NCBI RefSeq assembly: GCF_026914185.1
Contig: NC_070575.1
Location: 1,178,001 to 1,242,000, forward strand
From: Puccinia triticina
Taxonomy: Eukaryota > Basidiomycota > Pucciniomycetes > Pucciniales > Pucciniaceae
Direction of reading: 5' to 3'
Length of the DNA stretch: 64,000 nucleotides
Of the stretch, positions 56,070-64,000 are shown piece after piece. The notes beneath the pieces were generated by a model. The model had not been told where the DNA came from, searched no databases, and saw only the letters and a program-made list of their open reading frames with translations. The number at the start of each line of letters is the position of its first letter. The stretch's first letter is position 1. A program made the position numbers and the translations under genes.

Positions 56070-56175
56070 ATTGAAATTGTAAGAAGATTCATGATTTAGA
56101 TGATACTGTGTTGAGATTGGTTTTGTGTTTGACAATTGAAATTGTCAGGAGATTCATGATTTTGATGATACTGTG
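56070..56175 (+). repeat. Direct duplication of about 50 bp
   Basis: TTGAAATTGT(A/C)AG(A/G)AGATTCATGATTT(A/T)GATGATACTGTGT occurs twice in direct order. Confidence 0.7.
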
Positions 56176-56356
56176 TATGCGGGGGTCTGTTGTCAATGTT
56201 GATGGAAATTTGGGGATGAAGACCACTCATGATTTGGATTATTTGATTGTTGAGTGTGAGGAAAATCTTGAGGCTGATAAATAGAATGTTGGTGCTCCTG
56301 TCACAGAGAAAAAGAACATGGGAATGTGAATATTGCTGGTAATGATGGGAGGGCAA

Positions 56357-56925
56357 GAATTGGGCTCCGTTTGGCTGTCCACAAAAATGTTGGAGCGTAA
56401 TAAAAAACTTTGCAGATTATTTTTGGGGGGACAGGGGAAATTACGCTATCCGCTGTCCCTGTTTGGCAGCCCACCGGGCGTCATAAAGTTGACCACAGGA
56501 GTTCCCGCTCCATTATTCCCCCCGCCATTTGGGATATTTCACCCTGACCCCAAAATTTGCGGTCATAATTGCTCCCTTTGGCCTCAAATCCGTGCAACTC
56601 AATGGAACCCAGACGCAAGAGACCTCCATCCTTGAACCCTCCCCCCCAATCAACCAAGGCTTCAATCCCGCCTCTGCTTCCTGCCCCAAACAAAGCGAGG
56701 CTACAATCACCATCAAGATGATCAGCTTGATGACTTTCTGCTGGCGTTCATCTTGGAAGCGAGGCAAGAGGCGGTTGTTGTCAAGGGTTGCAGAGCCCAG
56801 TGGGGGCATTGTGGCATTGGATTTGAGGAGGAGAGAAGCGCAGGCCGGACTTGTTTTTGAGTGGTGCACCAAACAGACAGGACTGCTGTTGCTATATGAC
56901 GGTGGCCGTCCCAAACGGCCCTCTA
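56357..56925. mobile_element. Possible DNA element with GGGC(T)CCGTTTGG ends
   Basis: GGGCTCCGTTTGGCTGTCC at the left and GGCCGTCCCAAACGGCCCTC at the right are imperfect inverted copies. The interior frame pair 56513-57004 and 56529-56936 is a shadow pair without a domain. No target duplication was identified. Confidence 0.4.
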
Positions 56926-57119
56926 TAATTGCGTAAGCCCAGTAATAATACAAATAAGGTTTAATAAAGCTTATTTGGATTATTATGCTGTGGTTTATTA
57001 CCACATATGACGCTGGGCCTTGATGATAATGGGATTGTTGAGAATGAAGAGAGTGTGAAAGTTGATGATGATGGGATTGTCAAGCATATATGATGAGGGG
57101 AATTATGTAGGTGTTATGA

Positions 57120-57535
57120 TTGCTGAATTCATGCAGATCAATTATCAGTTTAACATTGCTTGAATGGAACTGGTGTCTGTAAGAGTCCTTTTGAGCAATC
57201 TGCTTGAATGGGCTTGATTATTGATGTGTGATAAGAGTCCATTCAAGCAATATGGTTGAGCGGACTCGGTGAAATTTGATCACCAAGTCTGCTTGATGAG
57301 TCTGCTTGAACAGACTTGACAACATGACTCTGGAGTCTGCTTTAATGGAGTCGCTGGTCTGTTCAAGCAGAAGAGCAAACTCTCTTACCAAATCCTTTCA
57401 GAGAGTCGAGTCCGTTCAAGCAGAGTCAATTCAGAGGGAACGGACTCTGCATTGAACGGACGCGGTTAATACAAAAAAGTATTGACGCCGGCGTTACTTG
57501 CATACCGACGCCGGCGTTACTCGCATGACAGGTAT
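57120..57535 (+). repeat. Zone of short repeats (GCTTGAACGGACTC) and a duplicated GACGCCGGCGTTACT
   Basis: Variants of GAGTC(T/C)GCTTGAA(C/T)(G/A)GACT occur on both strands about ten times. At its end GACGCCGGCGTTACTTGCAT and GACGCCGGCGTTACTCGCAT stand 25 bp apart, each with a GCCGGC palindrome. Confidence 0.65.
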
Positions 57536-58146
57536 TTGTACTGGTTTGTTTGGCCCCCAGAGGCCATTTCTTTAGTTATATGTAGATATGTAGATGTAGA
57601 TGCGTGAAATGAAAATCTACGACTGGCAATTTAACTTCCAATGAATGCCCACATCGCAAATCACAAGAGAAGGGTGGGACCAGTGAAGTGGGAAAAGGAA
57701 TGAAAGTCAGACCATGTTCCATTCATCATACTCTACCCCTAGGGGCATAGTCATTATGTTGATTGGTGGATCAAAAAAGGAGGAGCTTGTATTACCCAAA
57801 GTCTGTAATTTATATCTGATCAATATATTTATAAATGTGTATGCATGTGTTGTATTTGTCTACATACTAAAAAGGGCAGGCATAAATAAGTATAGCAATG
57901 ATGGAGGGAGAAAAAAAAGCCGGATACAGTGATTTTCCAAACTGTCTATGATGACTCAGTAGATTGAGTGGTCTAGGACAACAAAAGAGAGATAAGCTTG
58001 ATGAGGAAAAAGCCGTACATTTCCGATTGTAGATGCGCTTGGTGATTCACATTCGTGTTCAACGTGCACCGGAGAAAGCCTATAGTGACTGTGTAAGAAT
58101 GCTGTTGACAAGGAAAATCGAAAAAATGGTGATCCCCGACCATGCG

Positions 58147-61100
58147 CTATTGGCTTGGAGTTAAATAATAAGTAATCAACGCTTCTTGCGCAGTGGTCAG
58201 GTTGCCCAAAACTTGGAAGATTTCTCGATCGTTCTTGATCACTTGATTTGCTGAAACCAAACTCATGACTGCCGACATGCGAATTTCGGCCTGGCGATGA
58301 TTGAGGGCCTGCATATGGAAGTGTTTGTCAATACGTTGTACCTTTCAGAGTTATTGATTGGAGGGTAGGTGGACATGATATCGATTTTCGTCGTCTCGAT
58401 TTTCGATGGAATAAAATATCAAAAAGATAAATCAACTGAATTACTCAACTCGTTTGATCAGTTCGCTAGCCTTGGGCAATTCTTCTTCGACAATTTCAGG
58501 TGGAAGTCTGCAGAAAAATCCACCGAGACAGCTCATTGCCAATCCCATCCAATTCTCCGACCCTGGTTGGTTGATGGAAGCCTGGTTCATCGAATTTCGT
58601 TGGCTGACGATTTCAACACAGCTTCGTAAACAGCTCAAGCCGTAAACAGGATCGCTTGTTTCAGCCCACAAGCTTCCTAAGGCCTCGACTGCAATGATTA
58701 ACTAAACACAATCGTTCATTTTTTTGTTAGGACCTTCTCCGTTTGATTCCCCGAAAAACTTTGACTTACATTTGATACACCTTCGGAAGCCACCAGCAGC
58801 AACAATTCACACAGTTCAGTTTCTTTCCCAGCCATCAACATGGTTTCATATAGGATTAACGCCCTCAATAGGACTAATTGAGCGTCTTTAACTTCTACGG
58901 AAACATTCTGATACCAAATCCAAAAGGAGAGAAACATAGCACTGTCCAATCAGATGCCTTGAGGTTTTTTAATGATCATGAAATAAGTCGCCATACCTGT
59001 TTCAGGGTCTCTTTCAAAGCTTCAAACAGCCTGTCAAACAAATTCTGGTCCACCCAAAACTGCATATTCTTCTCCATCTGGGATTTCTCTTCTGATTTGA
59101 TTACAGTACCAGCACTATCAACCTTGCCTATTGAACATCGATGCTCATAGCATGCCTGCGACAGGTCTAGATATATTTGTCGATTTTCAGACGTCGGTGG
59201 ATTCTTCTCAATTTGAGCTATCAGTCTTAGGATATCGTCTGGGGATGAGTCTTGACGACCCGCACACATTGATACTAAAATGGAATTGAGGATCAGTCAG
59301 GTTCTTCCATAATGCATAGCAAAATTCACATTAAATATTCAACGCACGCTCAGCTTGGCGGTGCCACCAAAGATTCTTGTTCCCACGATGTGCGATGTCT
59401 TTCTTGGGGACCTCTTCGACTGCGAAATGAGGATGATTTCGGGGAGAATCTTCGAATTGTTTCCATATGGTGTCTTTATTGGAAATGTTCTGAAACTGTT
59501 TGGCGGTGTGCGATTGCGTAAGCTGAGCTAAACGGGAATGGTCAGAGCGAGTGGTTGTTGGAAGTAAAACACCACCCGGACCAAGTGGAACGAGTGGCAG
59601 AAGCTCGTTTTCATCTTCCGTGAGCTCCAGAAGTCGATGGGCTGCAGATTCGGCCTGCTCGGCTTGCGCTTTCATCGCATCTTCGACGATATTTTCGGCA
59701 CTCAAAACCTTCCTCGGTTGAAGCCGTTGGCTACAATGTTCATATTGATTACCATTAGTGACATCCAAGAGAGTTTCCAGGTGGCGATCATCTAGCGAGA
59801 TCGCACTGAACTTAGGAGGACAGAAATTCTTTCCTGTGCTCGCTGATCGTACGGCGATTCGTGAAATTGGTGACGCTTGACCGGTCTTCCGGGGGCTTAG
59901 CGTTTTACTTGTAGCCAGTCCGAGTGGGGGAGATGAGATCGGCGGATCACGGGCAGAGACACTCCTTCTCATCTCGTTTCTAGAGGGAGATTGTACAGCA
60001 TACTGGCGTTCCGGTGTTCGATGTGCGAGGCTTGTACCAGACTTGGTTGTGGGCGATTCGATTACACCGCTGTTACTGGCAACTTGCCTGGGAGATGCGT
60101 TTGCCACTTGTACCGCATTGGGGTTTTCAGTCGCGCGGTGGGCAGAACGTGTAGATTTGATCAGTGACCTCACCGAGATTCGACTTGAAGGTTCTTTTTC
60201 AGCCTTAAACAACGTGCTTGAAACGGCCCGACGACCTGTGCTAGCCTTCTCTAACTGTTTGCGGGTAGGCCCATCGAGTGAGTCGATCAAGGGGCTAGTC
60301 ATTTGAGGCCATATTGCAGAGCAGTTCCAGAAGACTTCGCGGGCGGTTTCACGGACTGCCGGACTGGCATCAGCTAACGAGCGGCGTAGAACTTTTTCAA
60401 TAATTCCAAGTCCACCCCCTGATTCGATCTGAGACTTGGATCGTTGTCCATGGAAATCCAGAAACTCTTTCATTCGAGAAATTCCTGCAACACGTGACTG
60501 TACGGTTTTTTCATTGATACATGCCGAAAGATATTGCAGGACACGAGGATGATATGTTGACTTGATGAGGGCTGAGACTGCAGCCTGCGAAGCTTGAAAG
60601 ACAAGTTTTTTTGTCTGAGCGGCCATACGAAGTAGTGGAGGTAGGATTATATCAACCAAGGGATCGAGTGCAGCACCAAGTACACTAAGCTCGGCGAATG
60701 CATTACAAGCTCCAACGGCCATGGTTGTTCTTAAGGAGGCTAATGATTTCAGCAATCCCTCAGAAACCGACTTGAGACCAATGATGAAGTCAGCAGCATA
60801 CTGCATATGGACATTAGTTTTGATCATACCACGAAGTGTGTTCAAATTGGCTTCTCGTGCTTGCCAGTTGTGTTCAGTTTCTTTGCCTTCCCATGGGGGC
60901 AACATTTTCGCAAATATGGATTCCAATTCACGGGGACCAGATACAAAGACTGGGTGGATGATCCCGGAAGGAGGTGGGGGTTCTGAACCTGGTGGGCCAG
61001 ATTGCGAGCTGGCTAACGGGTCGTGATTGGAATTGACGGCCTGATCGCGCACACTGTCATCGGTCTGTGTCAAAGGTGGATCGTCCGCACTAGAACCAAG

Positions 61101-62086
61101 AGCACATGTGCTATTGACAGCGGGGTTTGAGGTGCTGAAGACTTTTGCAAGGATAATATCGACCGTTGAGCGCCGGGTACCTTGTTTAGCCAATTCGTTT
61201 TTGAGATCCCCTCGAGCAGATGGCGGCAGTGATGGATCAGAAAACACGGTGGTAACACACTCTGATGCAGCAGTTCGAACAGAAGCATCGGAGTCCTCGA
61301 GCAATGAAACCAAGGAAGGCAAATACGTTTTGAATGGAATCAAAGCTGGATACCGGGAGCGGATTTCGGATAAATAATAAAGAGTCTTCCAGGCGGAAAT
61401 TTCGGTCATGATTAGCATGCGGCTAAATGGATATGATATGTGTTGGTGCTGACCTGTACCCGGGCCCGAGCAATCTTGCTTGCAAACCCTTGCTCTTTGA
61501 CGATACGTTCAATGTCCTGTAAGACGTCATCTGTGCGGGGTGAAGTTTGGGAGATTAAATGTGCTTCACAGGCAGCTGAGGCGGCCGCAAAAAGAGCGGC
61601 TCGGGCCGTCTCGCGGGTTCGTTGCTTGGCATCTCCGAGAAAACTAGCCACACTACTTGAAGCCGGAGAATAAAGTGAGATGACGAGCTGTTTCAGGGCA
61701 GACTGATGGGCCGGCGAAGCGAGAGTGCGGGCAAGTGGTGGCAAACAGGCAAGTGCAGCATAGGATAGATGTCCATTTGAAGAATCTAGGGAGCTCTTGA
61801 GAGATGCGATCAAAGTTTGAAGATCAGGCGCCTGGAAACAGATTATCAGTCAGTTGATCAATCAGCTGGTCAAGCGGGCAAAACAAAACCAACAAGGGCA
61901 CTGACGCATTCAAGGGATTCCAGTTCGTCACGAAGCGCATTGAGTCGTAATACTTTCTTCTCGTTATCTACAACATATACTGATGCGTGGTTAGCAATAA
62001 TACATCAGTCAACCTGCATTATGAAAGCCAAACCCACCTGAACCAGCAATGACGACTTCCAAGGCTTGAATGGTGGCAAGAGACAT
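58147..62086 (-). CDS. STU1: CLASP/STU1 microtubule-stabilising protein
   Basis: Exons are 62086-62038, 61967-61906, 61831-61454, 61385-59348, 59274-58997, 58907-58770, 58701-58450 and 58341-58147; the product is 1129 aa. CLASP proteins bind microtubules and rescue or stabilise them at kinetochores and the spindle midzone. An N-terminal TOG-like HEAT array covers about residues 40-220 (SLYSPASSSVASFLGDAKQRTRETARAA, SLLEDSDASVRTAA). A Pro/Ser linker and the CLASP_N domain follow at about 315-545 (WQAREANLNTLRGM, MAVGACNAFAELS). A Ser/Arg-rich basic linker covers about 550-760 and should bind the lattice. A C-terminal HEAT region covers about 845-1129 (AVEALGSLWAETSDP). The third intron uses an AAG acceptor with a GCTAAT branch site. 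All phases agree over eight exons. Confidence 0.92.
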
Positions 62087-62318
62087 GTCGACTTCGATTT
62101 TTCTTCTTCGGATTGTGATCTTAGATAGATAGTATATATTTGAGTGATAGAAGACCGAAGCTTGAGAGAAGATGTTTGCCAAGGAATCGGATGCTTGGAC
62201 ACCAATGACGACGGGTTCGGTAGTCGATCATCGGGGGAACTTACAACATACGAAGGTGCACCCGGCTGACGTCAGGACTCGGGCCCCAGTGACAGAATTC
62301 CTTTAACTTAACACAAGC

Positions 62319-62998
62319 CTAACTTATCAAAGTCCCTCCCTATGCGGGAGGTCGGAGTTCGGAGTTCGGGTGGTGGTACGGGGGATATCTCATTTGGGTG
62401 GAGCTTAAGTTTGGCTGGTGGCGAAGCCACCCCTCCCGCAGGGAGGGACTTAGGCCTAATGTGGGGGTCGTGGCGCGTAGGCCACCCACCAAAAAGTGGC
62501 GAAAACACACTCTTTGAATTTTACAGCCTACAGCTTTGATGCTGTCCGTCCCAGCTACAGGAACTTAGAAGCTCGTTGATGGTGCCGATTTTTAGAGCTG
62601 ATCGTCCCCTCACCCAGCCGACCAGAAGATTTTTTGTAGATTTTTGAAGCAAGTCAAGGCAAGCCAGAAACACCCATATCTCACGCGGTGCTTGAGCCCG
62701 GGGGTCCGAGCACAGCCAGTTTTTGTCTGGCTTCTTCATCGTTTCTTTTTTGTTTGAACAGATCTGCTAAAATTCTGAGTCGACAGAAAGATAGCCGGGA
62801 TCCCGGAGCATCTGTTAATGCCTGGGAACTCATATGTAGCTCGCAAAACGAGCAAGCTATGGCCTGTGTAAGCTGAACCACACTTTTCCGAGATTCTCTA
62901 CGCGCCACGACCCCCACTTTAGTCCTAAGTCCCTCCCTGCGGTCGGGTTCACTCTGCTCCCCACTCAGCCTAGCAGGGGAGGGACTTTGTTAAGTTAG
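62319..62998. mobile_element. Element with long AAGTCCCTCCC-family inverted repeats, 680 bp
   Basis: CTAACTTATCAAAGTCCCTC at the left faces GGAGGGACTTTGTTAAGTTAG at the right. A second inner pair, TAATGTGGGGGTCGTGGCGC and CGCGCCACGACCCCCACTTT, continues the symmetry, so each arm is 100-160 bp and itself contains a hairpin. The unique middle is about 415 bp with no gene. This is the most complete member of the family. Confidence 0.75.
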
Positions 62999-63179
62999 AA
63001 CACAAGCCCCCCCTGGTGGCGACCTTAACGCAAGTCCCAGCCTCCGTGCGGGCGTGCAGCATTTTTTTTTTTTTATACGGATCTTCATCTGCTCCTGCGC
63101 AAACGCAGGAGCTGAAAAGAAGTTTTTAGGAGGAAATTTGAGGACCCTGGAAACCCCCTATAAAGAGGGGTAATGTAAA

Positions 63180-63300
63180 ATCCAGAATTTTGCCAAAATT
63201 CATACATTTTTTGATTTGATTCATACACGTTTTGTGCCTAACCTCAGGGGATTTTCCAGTTTTTCATACATTTTTCATGCCTACCATTGCTGCCAAGGGG
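63180..63300 (+). repeat. TTCATACATTTTT ... GTGCCTACCATT repeat, left copy
   Basis: Words CAAAATTCATACATTTTTTG, TTCATACACGTTTTGTGCCTAA and CATGCCTACCATTGCTGCCAA recur at 63850-64000 in the same orientation. A run of G follows at about 63297-63314. Confidence 0.6.
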
Positions 63301-63423
63301 GGGGGGGGGGGGGGTGGCACAAAAAAACAAAATCTTGGAGGCACCAAGGTGGGGTACCAAAAGTAAGGGCCTATGCTTCAATTTTGCAAAATTTCCACTT
63401 TTCTTGTCCTCTATACAAACAAA

Positions 63424-63639
63424 CACTGCCAGCATATTTGGCTGGGTTGAAGTCATCCCAGTTTAACTGGGATGCACTCAACCAATTTAAACTTGGTTGA
63501 TCTCAACCAATTAAATATAAACGCAAGGGGGGTACCTTAGATTTATATTTCATCAGTTGAGATCACCCAAGGTTAAATTGGTTGAGTGCATCCCAGTTTA
63601 ACTGGGATAACCTCAGCCCAGCCAATTATGCTGGCAGTG
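63424..63639. mobile_element. 216-bp CACTG-ended MITE, almost fully palindromic
   Basis: CACTGCCAGCATATTTGGCT at the left faces AGCCAATTATGCTGGCAGTG at the right, and the arms continue with CATCCCAGTTTAACTGGGATG and CACTCAACCAATTTAA, giving about 68 bp of inverted repeat. AAA flanks both sides, a 3-bp duplication. The ends resemble those at 12759 and 40596. Confidence 0.8.
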
Positions 63640-63849
63640 AAAGAAAACAATAGGAGGGTTCAATTGTTGAAAATCTTCACTTTTGGGCTCAAGAATGCCT
63701 TCTGGTAATTTTCAGCTTGAGTTTTAAAAAGTATTGAGGGAGATAAATTGGTAAACTTGAATTTTGATGCCCTATACCAATGGAATAGGCCCTAAGACAA
63801 GGTGTGCTGCTGAGGGGGGAAGGGGGATTTTCTGCTGCACTCTCAGGAA

Positions 63850-64000
63850 TTTCATACATCTTAGTTACTACCATCCCTTACCCAGGAAAAATTTCATACA
63901 CTTGAAGTGCTTACCATTGAGGCCAAAAAAGCCCATTCATACCATTTTTGTGCCTACCATTTTGGGTTTTTGCCAAAAAATTCATACATTTTCATTACCC
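63850..64000 (+). repeat. TTCATACATTTTT ... GTGCCTACCATT repeat, right copy
   Basis: Three or four imperfect units of TTCATACA(T/C)TT followed by TACCAT(T) occur up to the window edge, matching 63180-63300. The copies bracket the CACTG MITE. Confidence 0.6.

Larger units (their letters stand above)
54523..58146. other. Repeat-rich intergenic region
   Basis: No gene is supported. It holds a duplicated GCCCCCAAATTTGGGG motif, an AT-rich low-complexity stretch (55000-56350) with Asn/His-rich frames, an inverted-end element at 56357, and a zone of CTTGAACGGACTC words. The 3' UTR of STU1 should extend left from 58147. Confidence 0.5.

Noticed and set aside
1..64000. CRISPR arrays, bacterial operons, riboswitches
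   Set aside because: The genes are intron-containing and eukaryotic; the regular arrays are minisatellites without unique spacers.

Overview
The window looks like nuclear DNA of a filamentous basidiomycete, most probably a rust fungus (Pucciniales). This is inferred from intron-dense genes with many short introns (about 50-150 nt, GT-AG, some with a CTAAC-like branch site), fungal families (sphingolipid C9-methyltransferase, STU1/CLASP, CIA30, ING-PHD), and very repeat-rich intergenic DNA. No bacterial, organellar or CRISPR features were seen. Gene models were built by hand from splice signals and reading phase. No transcript or database search was available.

Layout, left to right. 1-1547 (-): a WD40-like protein that runs off the left edge. 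4182-6322 and 8398-10552 (+): two tandem paralogues of a secreted protein of about 690 aa, sharing one intron position, possibly of the DUF7029/DUF7223 type. 10.6-18.6 kb: a repeat block with a 1.5 kb CACTG-ended element carrying nested inserts, a minisatellite and several MITEs. 18645-20961: a divergent pair, EMC6 (-) and an ING-type PHD-finger protein (+), sharing 187 bp. 21-28 kb: another repeat block. 28096-29547 (-): proteasome subunit alpha-5 with an 11-nt exon. 30942-32611 (+): a secreted tyrosinase in ten exons, one of 18 nt. 34085-40154: a complete Copia LTR retrotransposon on the minus strand. Its two 143-bp LTRs are identical, it has a TTTGG target duplication, an initiator-tRNA-Met anticodon-arm primer site, and gag and pol in one frame split by a single TGA.

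40-46 kb: more repeats and one hypothetical ORF. 46123-49230: a second divergent pair, SNF5 (-) and CIA30/NDUFAF1 (+), 208 bp apart. 49917-51760 (-): sphingolipid C9-methyltransferase. 53748-54522 (-): the Sm-F core protein. 58147-62086 (-): STU1/CLASP, 1129 aa. 62.3-64 kb: hairpin-rich repeats and a third CACTG element.

The conserved genes are housekeeping: proteolysis, ER membrane insertion, chromatin, splicing, respiration assembly, membrane lipid and microtubules. They sit as single genes or compact divergent pairs between repeat blocks. The lineage-specific part is secreted: the tandem pair and the tyrosinase. No operon-like or defence-like system was recognised. The least explained items are the secreted pair, the gag-TGA-pol arrangement, the very small exons, and two families of short inverted-repeat elements (CACTG ends with 3-bp duplications, and AAGTCCCTCCC hairpins).
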